A DNA stretch of 30,858 nucleotides, from positions 1 through 30,858 of the forward strand of contig DAOQAY010000014.1 of NCBI GenBank assembly GCA_035354435.1. The letters run 5' to 3'. This DNA comes from JAKLDO01 sp035354435. Its GTDB lineage: Bacteria; UBP6; UBA1177. A model generated the notes under the pieces. That model made no database searches, was not told the origin of the DNA, and saw nothing but the letters and a program-made list of their open reading frames with translations. Of this stretch, positions 24,553 through 30,858 are shown one piece after another (the stretch's first letter is position 1; each line of letters opens with the position of its first letter). A program made the translations under genes and the position numbers.

Positions 24553-25017
24553 ATGAATGAAATGAATTTGAAGCCCGGCGCTGCCGCTCCTGATTTCTGT
24601 ATTCCTGATCAGTTCGGAGTTAATACAAAACTTTCTGAACTGAAATGCAAAAATGTTCTTTTAAGTTTTCATCCGCTTGCTTTTACGGGAGTCTGCAAGA
24701 TCCAGATGGAAACGCTTGAACTCAAAAAGAAGGTGTTTGATGAGCTTAATACTGTCGCACTCGGCATCAGTGTCGATTCACAATATACAAAAAAGGCATG
24801 GGCGGAGAGTATCGGAGTCAAAGAAACAAAACTGCTCGCCGATTTCTGGCCTCACGGTGAAGTTGCAAGATTGTATGAGCAGTTTATTGAAAAAGCCGGT
24901 GTGAGCGGAAGAGCCAATATATTGATTGATGAAAATGGAAAAATAAAATGGATCCGCAGATATGAAATTCCTGAAGTGCCTGATATCGAAGAAGTTTTTA
25001 AAATGATAAGAGGTTGA
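24553..25017 (+). CDS. Peroxiredoxin (AhpC/TSA family)
   Basis: A 154-residue thiol peroxidase that reduces H2O2 or organic hydroperoxides. The active-site loop FHPLAFTGVC gives P41, T45 and the peroxidatic C48; the supporting Arg is likely in SGRANILID. Other cysteines are C16 and C32; no Cys sits at the usual C-terminal resolving position, so it may be a 1-Cys or atypical enzyme. No signal peptide, hence cytoplasmic. AAGGAG precedes ATG 24553. It follows pal by 18 bases and precedes the TauE-like gene by 7, at the join between the Tol-Pal genes and the redox-sensing genes. Confidence 0.9.
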   Translation: MNEMNLKPGAAAPDFCIPDQFGVNTKLSELKCKNVLLSFHPLAFTGVCKIQMETLELKKKVFDELNTVALGISVDSQYTKKAWAESIGVKETKLLADFWPHGEVARLYEQFIEKAGVSGRANILIDENGKIKWIRRYEIPEVPDIEEVFKMIRG

Positions 25018-25024
25018 CAGAATC

Positions 25025-25387
25025 TTGGAAAGAATTGCATATTATATTATTCTCGGGGTTATGTCAGGAGCTTTCAGCGGACTTGTCGGGATTGGTGGCG
25101 GAATAATAATAATTCCTGCACTGGTTGTTTTTTTTGAATTTACTCAGCAGCAGGCTCAAGGCACAACACTTGCATTGATGGTTCCCCCGATTGGACTGCT
25201 TGCCGCATATACATACTACAAAAATGGTTCCGTTGATATGAATGCAGCGGCTTTTATCTGTCTGGGGTTTTTTATCGGCGGGTTCTTCGGTGCAAAGCTT
25301 GCAGTTTCAATACCGCATGAAATGTTGCAGAAGGTTTTTGGTTCTTTTTTAATCTTTGTCGGATTTTATTTTGTATTTAAGAAATAA
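25025..25387 (+). CDS. Half-size TauE/SafE-family membrane permease
   Basis: A 120-residue membrane protein with four hydrophobic segments. The start GVMSGAFSGLVGIGGGIIIIPALV is the signature repeat of the TauE/SafE family (sulfite/organosulfonate/anion exporters), followed by QAQGTTLALMVPPIGLLAAY and a GFFIGGFFGAKLA helix. Full members have about 240-260 residues made of two such halves; this is one half, so it would have to dimerise. A natural end with a stop and tight downstream spacing (16 bases) suggests a genuine short protein rather than truncation. Start is TTG 25025; GAGG lies about 11 bases upstream. The substrate is unknown. Confidence 0.82.
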   Translation: MERIAYYIILGVMSGAFSGLVGIGGGIIIIPALVVFFEFTQQQAQGTTLALMVPPIGLLAAYTYYKNGSVDMNAAAFICLGFFIGGFFGAKLAVSIPHEMLQKVFGSFLIFVGFYFVFKK

Positions 25388-25403
25388 GTTCGGTGACTTA
25401 TGA

Positions 25404-25676
25404 ATGAGCGATCTCAACACTGATATACTTTCTCTGCTTGAAGGGAAAATAGATAAAGAAGTTTTTGAAGAGTTGAAAAAAAGGCTCTCTTTTCTTTCTC
25501 ACGAATTGAAAAGACCGTTATCCAGTGTAATTCTAAACGCATATACTTTAAAAGACGGGTATCTCGGGAAGATGACCGATGATCAGTTGCAGTTGATGGA
25601 ACTGGTTGTGTCTGATCTGAACAGAATGTCTCAGACAATTAAGGCACTTCTTGACGAACCCAGGACAAGATACTGA
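25404..25676 (+). CDS. Stand-alone histidine kinase DHp (HisKA-like) protein
   Basis: A 90-residue protein consisting essentially of a dimerisation/histidine-phosphotransfer hairpin. The H-box reads LSFLSHELKRPLSSV with phosphoacceptor candidate H33 followed by Glu34 and Pro38, and a second helix runs through QLQLMELVVSDLNRMSQTIKALL. No ATP-binding (HATPase) domain follows: the frame stops at TGA 25674-25676. The next gene, one base later, encodes a complete histidine kinase. It might be trans-phosphorylated, act as a phosphorelay intermediate or heterodimerise with that kinase. A decayed kinase remnant is the alternative, though reading frame and spacing look intact. Confidence 0.8.
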   Translation: MSDLNTDILSLLEGKIDKEVFEELKKRLSFLSHELKRPLSSVILNAYTLKDGYLGKMTDDQLQLMELVVSDLNRMSQTIKALLDEPRTRY

Positions 25677-25677
25677 T

Positions 25678-27693
25678 ATGATGAATAATTCTGCTGATTC
25701 AAGGCCTCTACTTTTTACTTTGAAAGAAAGGTGTAAAATGTGTTACACCTGTGTCAGAGAATGTCCCGCGAAAGCAATACGAGTTACATCAGGGCAGGCT
25801 GAAATAATGCCGGAAAGGTGCATATGCTGTGGAAACTGTGTTACGGTGTGTTCGCAGAATGCCAAAAGATTCAGAGGAGCGATAGAGGAAGTTGAACACC
25901 TTCTTTCTTCCGGTTCAAGGATTGCGGCAATTATTGCACCGAGTTTTCCGGCTGAATTTAACGATATTTCCGATTACAGAATTATGGTTTCCATGGTAAG
26001 GGCTCTCGGATTTACATATGTTGCTGAAGTGGCATTCGGAGCAGATCTGGTTGCTGACAGATATGAAAAAGTTCTTGGAGAGATTAATCCTGAGATTTTT
26101 ACGATTGCGGCTAATTGTCCGGCTGCGGTTAATTTTATTGAACACTACCACCCGGCTCTTGTTCCCAACATCGGCAAAATTGTCAGTCCAATGATCGCAA
26201 TGGCAAGGGTTATGAGAGCGGAATACGGTGATGATCTGAAGATAGTTTTTATAGGACCGTGTATAGCCAAAAAAGATGAGATAGACGATCCTCAAGTTGA
26301 AGGAGATGTTCAGAAAGCTCTTACATTTGTCGAACTTAGGGAAGCATTTAGAAATCATGGTATAACGCCCGAATCTGTAGGTCTTACTGAATTTGATCCT
26401 CCGGTCGGCGGCAGGGGCGCAATTTTTCCTGTCACAAGGGGTATGCTTCAGACAATCAGGATGAATGTTGATATCTCAAGCACTAATATAATAGTTGCGG
26501 AAGGCAGACAGGAATTGACTGAAGTATTGAAGGAATTTGAAACAGGTGTTTTAAAGAATCACCATCTTGAACTTCTCTGCTGCCAGGGTTGCATCATGGG
26601 TCCCGGGATGTCTGAAGATGCAAAAAGATTTGTAAGAAGAACAAATGTTGCCGATTATGTGAAATCAAAACTTCCCGTTCTCGATATAGGTCTTTGGGAA
26701 AAATACATGGAAAAATACAAAAACCTTGATCTTTCAAGAACTTATTTGGAGGACGATCAGAGGATTGCAGTTCCGTCAGATGTCAAAATAACTGAAGTTC
26801 TGAAAAAAATGGGTAAGGAAAACGATGAGGACATGCTTGACTGCGGTGCATGCGGTTATGAAACATGCCTTCTTCATGCTATTGCAATAGTTAAAGGTCT
26901 TGCTGAGTCTGACATGTGTCTTCCTAACACAATAGAAAAACTTCACAAATCGATAGGAGAGCTTGAATCTACAAAAGCTGCGTTGAAACACAGCGAAAAA
27001 CTTGCAAGTATGGGACAGCTTGCCGCAGGAATTGCCCATGAAGTCAACAATCCTCTCGGTGTTGTTCTGCTTTATTCAAACCTGCTGGTTGATGAAATAG
27101 ACAAAAATTCACAAACATATCAAGATGTTGTTATGATATCTGAACAGGCGGAAAGGTGTAAGAACATAGTCGGCGGATTGCTGAATTTTGCCAGAAAAAA
27201 TGATGTCAACTACACAAATGCAAATGTAGAAGACCTTGTAAACTCGGTCGTAAAATCGGTGATAAAACCAGAAGATATTGAAATAATTGTAATAAATTCA
27301 AGCAAGCTTTCAGATGCCGATCTTGATGTAGAGCAGATAAAGCAGGTGCTTATAAATCTTGTTAAAAACGCAGTTGAAGCATTTGAAGAAAGCAAAGGTA
27401 AGGTTGTAATAAACATAGCTGGAAGTACAAAAGATCTGATAATTAAAGTCATTGATAACGGACCTGGTGTCCCGCAGGAGAATATGGACAAGCTTTTTGT
27501 TCCGTTTTTTACAACAAAACCTGCCGGCAAGGGAACCGGACTCGGACTCCCTGTGAGTTACGGAATTGTAAAGATGCATAAAGGACAGATATCGGTTGTT
27601 TCCAATTCAAATCTTTCAAAAGGTGAGACAGGAACAACATTTACGATTACTCTGCCCAGAAAAAAACCCCAATATCAGGAAGTTTCAAAATGA
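25678..27693 (+). CDS. Sensory [FeFe]-hydrogenase-domain histidine kinase (HydS-like)
   Basis: A 671-residue cytoplasmic sensor kinase. Order: 2x[4Fe-4S] ferredoxin (C19xxC22xxC25xxxC29P; C48, C51, C54, C58); an [FeFe]-hydrogenase large-subunit domain (about 70-360) with the H-cluster cysteines C147 (AANCP), C195 (GPCIAKKDE), C301 and C305 (CCQGC); an RnfB-type Fe-S domain with C389, C392, C397 and C414; then HisKA with H454 (AGIAHEVNNPLG) and HATPase with N564 (NLVKNAVEAF), DNGPG and GTGLGLP. The residue before C147 is Asn146 where catalytic hydrogenases have the proton-relay Cys, as expected for a sensor rather than a turnover enzyme. It probably senses H2 or redox state. Start at ATG 25678 (or 25681), directly after the DHp gene stop. 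It overlaps the receiver gene by four bases. Confidence 0.92.
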   Translation: MMNNSADSRPLLFTLKERCKMCYTCVRECPAKAIRVTSGQAEIMPERCICCGNCVTVCSQNAKRFRGAIEEVEHLLSSGSRIAAIIAPSFPAEFNDISDYRIMVSMVRALGFTYVAEVAFGADLVADRYEKVLGEINPEIFTIAANCPAAVNFIEHYHPALVPNIGKIVSPMIAMARVMRAEYGDDLKIVFIGPCIAKKDEIDDPQVEGDVQKALTFVELREAFRNHGITPESVGLTEFDPPVGGRGAIFPVTRGMLQTIRMNVDISSTNIIVAEGRQELTEVLKEFETGVLKNHHLELLCCQGCIMGPGMSEDAKRFVRRTNVADYVKSKLPVLDIGLWEKYMEKYKNLDLSRTYLEDDQRIAVPSDVKITEVLKKMGKENDEDMLDCGACGYETCLLHAIAIVKGLAESDMCLPNTIEKLHKSIGELESTKAALKHSEKLASMGQLAAGIAHEVNNPLGVVLLYSNLLVDEIDKNSQTYQDVVMISEQAERCKNIVGGLLNFARKNDVNYTNANVEDLVNSVVKSVIKPEDIEIIVINSSKLSDADLDVEQIKQVLINLVKNAVEAFEESKGKVVINIAGSTKDLIIKVIDNGPGVPQENMDKLFVPFFTTKPAGKGTGLGLPVSYGIVKMHKGQISVVSNSNLSKGETGTTFTITLPRKKPQYQEVSK

Positions 27694-28106
27694 AAACGGT
27701 GAAAGTTATTGTCGTTGATGATGAATTCGGCATAAGAGAAGGAATCAGAAGGGTGCTTTCCAAAGTAAATATGACTGTTCCGGGGTATCTTGAAACAGTT
27801 TCGTTTGATGTCTCCGTTTTTGAAACAGGGGAGGATGGGATTGCCGCTCTTTCAGAAAAAGATTTTGATATATGTCTTCTGGATAATAAACTTCCCGGAA
27901 TATGCGGAACAGAAGTTCTCGAATTTATAAAAACGGCTGATATTCACAAGCCGCTGACTATAATGATAACAGCGTTTCCGTCTGTTGAAACTGCTGATAT
28001 CGCTATGGAAAACGGTGCATTTGGCTTTTTGGGAAAACCTTTCAGACCCGATGAGTTGAAAAATGTAATTTTAACCGCACTGATTAAACTGCTGGGTGGA
28101 AAATGA
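27690..28106 (+). CDS. Response regulator receiver, single domain, partner of the sensory kinase
   Basis: A 138-residue receiver without output domain. Acidic pocket D10-D11-E12, phosphoacceptor D65 (CLLDNKLPG), Thr in IMITAF and Lys in LGKPF are all present. The phosphoacceptor lies about ten residues later than usual because of an insertion (around SKVNMTVPGYLETVSFDV) between helix 1 and strand 2. It overlaps the sensor kinase gene by four bases (ATGA) and the flavoprotein gene by four, so it is almost surely the kinase's partner. With no DNA-binding domain, output must go through another protein, perhaps a relay involving the DHp protein, or by direct contact (inference). Confidence 0.93.
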   Translation: MKTVKVIVVDDEFGIREGIRRVLSKVNMTVPGYLETVSFDVSVFETGEDGIAALSEKDFDICLLDNKLPGICGTEVLEFIKTADIHKPLTIMITAFPSVETADIAMENGAFGFLGKPFRPDELKNVILTALIKLLGGK

Positions 28107-29251
28107 AAGAAATTAAGAGAAGAACGATAAGATTTTTAATTGTGTGCATGATGTTTGCAGCCATTCACTTTATATATCACATCAAGGACAAAGTCGAAAC
28201 AGATGACAAATGCGGATTTCAGAAGGAGTATGGTCTGAAAGTGTTTCCGGGTATGGAAAATTTTAAAAAGATCAAAGATAAGTGTTATTATGAGGTGTCG
28301 GATAAGTCAGGGAATATATTGGGAAAAATCCTGTATGTCGATCCTGATGAAAAAGTTCCGGCAGGGTACGGCGGTCAGTTTAAGATCGTTATCGGAATAA
28401 ATAATGACAATAAAGTTGCCGGAGTTGAAATGGGTCGAAGCAACGAAACTCCTGGATTTACTGAAATGATAAGATCAAAAGGTTTTTTTAATCAGTGGAA
28501 CGGACTCGATCTGTCATCTGCAATTAGTAAAAAAGTGGATACTGTTACAGGTGCGACAATGTCTACTTCTTCAATAAAGATCATGGTACAGAAAAACATT
28601 TCGGAATATCTGGGAGAAAAAATAGAGATTGAGCAGACTGACCGGTTTTCCTACATATTTTACATTTCTATTGTAGTGCTCATTTATTCATTAATATCTT
28701 TCTTCATTCCTAAAAGGACTTTTAAGTTCAGATTATATCATCTGATTCTGCTGGTAATATTCATGGGTTTCCTCGGAGGATATGCTCTTTCCATTGAAAC
28801 ATTTAAAAACTCATTTATTTCTGAAAACGCCTCTTTTCTGTCTCTGGTACTTTTTGTTTTAGCGCTATTACTGCCGCTGTTTACAGGGAAAAATTTCTAC
28901 TGTACTCAGGTCTGCCCCTTCGGAGCACTTCAGGAGCTTACCGGAAAGATCCCTGCAAAAAAAATATCGATCAAGGCTGACGCTTTAAAAATACTGAATG
29001 TTTTTAAAAAGCTGTTCTTTTTAGCAGTTTTCATTTTTCTTCTTTTTAAAACAGTTGATGATTATACAGTATTTGAACCTTTCAGTGCTTTTCAGTTTGA
29101 AGAAGCCGGAATTATTTCGATACTGATTGCTTCGATTATGATACTTGCTTCGACTTTTATTTCTAAACCGTGGTGTCGTTTTTTCTGCCCGACAGGGAGT
29201 CTGTTCAATTTTATTGTTGAAAAACCTCAATCGAAGCGGAATCTGGTTTGA
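28103..29251 (+). CDS. FMN-binding (RnfG/NosR-like) membrane electron-transfer protein with NapH-type Cys pairs
   Basis: A 382-residue inner-membrane protein. An N-terminal anchor (about 9-27) leads to a periplasmic FMN_bind domain with the ApbE flavinylation motif D146-TV-T149-G-A-T152, T152 being the expected covalent FMN site. About five further helices follow (from residue 184 on), with two CxxxCP pairs, C267-C271 (YCTQVCPFGALQEL) and C358-C362 (WCRFFCPTGSLFNF), the pattern of NosR/NapH/Fer4_5 proteins. Known relatives pass electrons between the cytoplasmic side and extracytoplasmic flavin. It shares a four-base overlap with the receiver gene, tying membrane electron flow to the redox sensor. 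No apbE is visible in the window. Length and stop are normal; the C-terminus QSKRNLV lacks the extra ferredoxin clusters of NosR. Confidence 0.9.
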   Translation: MKEIKRRTIRFLIVCMMFAAIHFIYHIKDKVETDDKCGFQKEYGLKVFPGMENFKKIKDKCYYEVSDKSGNILGKILYVDPDEKVPAGYGGQFKIVIGINNDNKVAGVEMGRSNETPGFTEMIRSKGFFNQWNGLDLSSAISKKVDTVTGATMSTSSIKIMVQKNISEYLGEKIEIEQTDRFSYIFYISIVVLIYSLISFFIPKRTFKFRLYHLILLVIFMGFLGGYALSIETFKNSFISENASFLSLVLFVLALLLPLFTGKNFYCTQVCPFGALQELTGKIPAKKISIKADALKILNVFKKLFFLAVFIFLLFKTVDDYTVFEPFSAFQFEEAGIISILIASIMILASTFISKPWCRFFCPTGSLFNFIVEKPQSKRNLV

Positions 29252-29267
29252 GCCGAAAGGCAAAAAA

Positions 29268-29295
29268 TTGACTATTATTGAAATAAACCTAATAT
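29268..29295 (+). promoter_or_regulatory. Sigma-70-like promoter for the Cys-repeat surface protein
   Basis: TTGACT (29268-29273), 16 bases, TAATAT (29290-29295). Transcription would begin near 29302; GGAGGG then precedes ATG 29348. Confidence 0.5.
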
Positions 29296-29347
29296 AAACA
29301 ATCGCAATAAGACATTGTTATTAAAATTATGTTCCGGAGGGTTTATT

Positions 29348-30858
29348 ATGAAAAGAGTCATTTTTTGTATGGCTGTTTTTGCATTTATTTTTTTCTGGGG
29401 ATGTGAAAATCCGAAAAAGGTGATTTTATCCGACAACGAACAGAATGATTCAATTTTGACCGATGAAGACGATCTGACTGATCTTGATGTTCAGACTGAC
29501 GACATTGTTGACAATGATTTTGACACCGCTGCTGTCGACGACGATCCTGTTGCCGATGAAGATTCAGCAATTGACAGTGATAATATAATTGACGAAGATA
29601 CACAATATGATGCAGACAGTGATGCTGACATCGATACAGATTCAGACCTGATCGATGAGGATGCCGTATATGATGAAGATATAATGGATGAAGATGCTGA
29701 TGCGGATACTGATGAAACGCTGCTCAGAACTTTTACTTGTGAAAATCTTCCTGCAAATGCACAATGGAATACAGTTGATAGTTATGAACAGATATGGACC
29801 GGCACGGCTTGGCTTCCTGCTGATTCAGCCGCAACATTCAGTACAACTCCCAGTACAACAGAATGCCGCTTTATCTGTAATGACAGTTATTTCTGGAACG
29901 GTTCAATGTGTGAATCGGATGCAAAGGTTTTTATGTGTGCCGATAAACCTGCAAATTCAGAGTGGAACAGTGTTTCAAGCTATAATCAGATCTGGAACGG
30001 AACGGCATGGGTTCCTGCTGATTCTGAGACATTGTACAATGAGACATCGAGTACGACTGAATGTCATTTTAAATGTTCAGAATTTTTTACATGGAACATC
30101 GGCAGTGGAACATGCGAAGGAAATACTCAGACATTTACCTGCGCTGACAAGCCGGCAATAGGAACAATCTGGAATTCAGTTTCAAGCTTCACTCAGGTAT
30201 GGACCGGTTCTGCGTGGAGTCCCGCTGACAGCATAACTTCATATAATACTTCAGCAAGCGACACGGAATGCCGCTATACCTGTGCAGAAAACTATACATG
30301 GAACGGGTCAGTGTGTGTTGCCGATACAAAAACTTTCAATTGTGCCGACAAACCGGCAAATTCAGTCTGGAACAACACTTCGTCTTATAATCAGACATGG
30401 AATGGAACTTCGTGGATTCCTGCTGATTCTGTCACGACATATAATATAATTTCAAGTTCTACAGAATGCCGTTTCGATTGCGATCTGAATTACACTTGGG
30501 ACGGAGCGGATTGTGTTGCATCGACAAAACTCTGGACATGTCCTGAAAAGCCTGCCGCCGGAACAGAATACAATACGGTAATGGAATATCTTCAGACATG
30601 GACCGGGTTCATGTGGGATCCTGCCGACGATTCTGACACTAACTACAATCCGACACCGACCGACAGTTCATGTCAGTATAAGTGTGCTGTAAATTACACT
30701 TGGGATGGCTCAAATTGTGTTGCAAATACAAAGCCTTATCCGTGTGCTGACAAACCTGCAAATTCAGAGTGGAACACTGTTTCAAGTTTTACACAGACCT
30801 GGAATGGAACAGCTTGGCTTCCGGCAGACGATCCATCAACTGATTATAACACAGCAGC
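29348..30858 (+). CDS. Asp-rich, tandem Cys-repeat surface lipoprotein (3' end outside the window)
   Basis: An open frame from ATG 29348, with GGAGGG seven bases ahead, runs off the window after about 503 residues. The signal peptide ends FFWGC, so Cys19 is a probable lipid site, although Trp at -2 is unusual. Residues about 29-123 are a low-complexity stretch dominated by Asp and Glu. From residue 129 come tandem repeats of 66-68 residues, five full and a sixth cut by the edge, each with four Cys and the plan FxCADKPANSxWN, SSYxQxWNGTAWxPADS, TECRFxC, YTWNGSxC. First cysteines fall at residues 131, 197, 265, 332, 398 and 466. Two disulfides per repeat are likely. I infer an extracellular stalk-and-repeat adhesin or envelope protein with a possible cation-binding acidic stalk; I do not recognise a named family. 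Confidence 0.88.
   Translation, partial: MKRVIFCMAVFAFIFFWGCENPKKVILSDNEQNDSILTDEDDLTDLDVQTDDIVDNDFDTAAVDDDPVADEDSAIDSDNIIDEDTQYDADSDADIDTDSDLIDEDAVYDEDIMDEDADADTDETLLRTFTCENLPANAQWNTVDSYEQIWTGTAWLPADSAATFSTTPSTTECRFICNDSYFWNGSMCESDAKVFMCADKPANSEWNSVSSYNQIWNGTAWVPADSETLYNETSSTTECHFKCSEFFTWNIGSGTCEGNTQTFTCADKPAIGTIWNSVSSFTQVWTGSAWSPADSITSYNTSASDTECRYTCAENYTWNGSVCVADTKTFNCADKPANSVWNNTSSYNQTWNGTSWIPADSVTTYNIISSSTECRFDCDLNYTWDGADCVASTKLWTCPEKPAAGTEYNTVMEYLQTWTGFMWDPADDSDTNYNPTPTDSSCQYKCAVNYTWDGSNCVANTKPYPCADKPANSEWNTVSSFTQTWNGTAWLPADDPSTDYNTA
29732..30858 (+). repeat. Six tandem coding repeats of about 198-204 bp
   Basis: Units lie at 29732-29929, 29930-30133, 30134-30334, 30335-30532, 30533-30736 and 30737-30858 (cut). 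They are similar at protein level but diverged in DNA, with conserved phase and four cysteines per unit, so they are old duplications. The fifth unit is the most divergent (CPEKPAAGTEYNTV). Confidence 0.85.

Noticed and set aside
25651..25677. Upstream TTG start (25651) for the sensory kinase, overlapping the DHp gene
   Set aside because: ATG 25678 and ATG 25681 follow immediately, the ferredoxin domain begins just after, and no ribosome site supports the TTG.
25678..27693. Possibility that this is a catalytic [FeFe]-hydrogenase
   Set aside because: The proton-relay Cys is Asn146, the L1 and L3 motifs deviate from catalytic enzymes, and a full histidine kinase is fused at the C-terminus.
29252..29261. 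GCC-GAAA-GGC mini-hairpin after the flavoprotein gene, as a terminator
   Set aside because: Only three base pairs and followed by A residues, not T, on the coding strand.
29385..30161. Open frames on both strands (29385-29603 minus, 29688-30161 plus) within the Cys-repeat gene
   Set aside because: They are other-frame shadows of the acidic and repeat coding sequence. The main frame has a ribosome site, signal peptide and phased Cys repeats.
29732..30858. Periodic sequence of about 200 bp that might suggest a CRISPR or non-coding satellite
   Set aside because: The period matches a 66-68-residue protein repeat in an uninterrupted frame, and the DNA copies are not identical; no short identical repeats with unique spacers occur.

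Overview
The window looks like a chromosome segment of an uncultured, low-to-mid GC (estimated by eye at about 40%), double-membraned (Gram-negative) anaerobe or facultative anaerobe. A complete Tol-Pal cell-envelope locus and several lipoproteins imply an outer membrane. Promoters read as classical sigma-70 sites (TTGAC-A/T, 16-17 bp, TATAAT-like), which argues against Bacteroidota. A bacterial glutaminyl-tRNA synthetase, a kinase/ATPase/TPR/diguanylate-cyclase giant, DxxxD-repeat lipoproteins and an Asp-rich, Cys-repeat surface protein suggest a deltaproteobacteria-like lineage (Myxococcota, Bdellovibrionota, Desulfobacterota) or a neighbouring candidate phylum. The taxonomic placement is inference.

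Layout. 1-1019: accessory edge with the tail of an unidentified gene and a RhuM-family gene broken by a frameshift. 1020-2528 (minus): a two-gene unit of a steroid 5-alpha-reductase-like membrane enzyme and a periplasmic protein. 2712-9306: a tightly coupled three-gene operon of a pseudokinase/degenerate ATPase/TPR/GAF/GGDEF protein, an unknown coiled-coil protein and a PhnP-like metallo-hydrolase. 9376-10074: DxxxD-repeat lipoprotein. 10153-11826: yceD-rpmF-plsX. 11827-13984 (minus): an orphan CheY-like regulator and glnS. 14139-16159: PilZ protein and NhaC antiporter. 16166-17635 (minus): guaB, divergent from purM (17806-18834), which is followed by a TlpA-like lipoprotein and a TPR lipoprotein. 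20596-29251: eleven same-strand genes with gaps of 21 bp or less: tolQ-tolR-tolA-like-tolB-pal, a peroxiredoxin, a half-size TauE/SafE protein, a stand-alone histidine-kinase DHp protein, a sensory [FeFe]-hydrogenase histidine kinase, a receiver, and an FMN-binding/NosR-like membrane protein. 29348 to the end: an Asp-rich, Cys-repeat surface lipoprotein that runs off the window.

How it works together. Two signalling themes stand out. One is cyclic-di-GMP: a diguanylate cyclase whose kinase and ATPase modules both look catalytically degenerate, and a PilZ receptor co-transcribed with a Na+/H+ antiporter. The other is redox sensing: a hydrogenase-derived sensor kinase with an RnfB-type Fe-S domain, an extra phosphoacceptor-only protein, a receiver without an output domain, and a membrane flavoprotein that could carry electrons across the inner membrane. 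The redox module is continuous with the Tol-Pal operon.

No gene-free stretch exceeds 300 bases. No tRNA, rRNA, CRISPR array or insertion sequence was seen.
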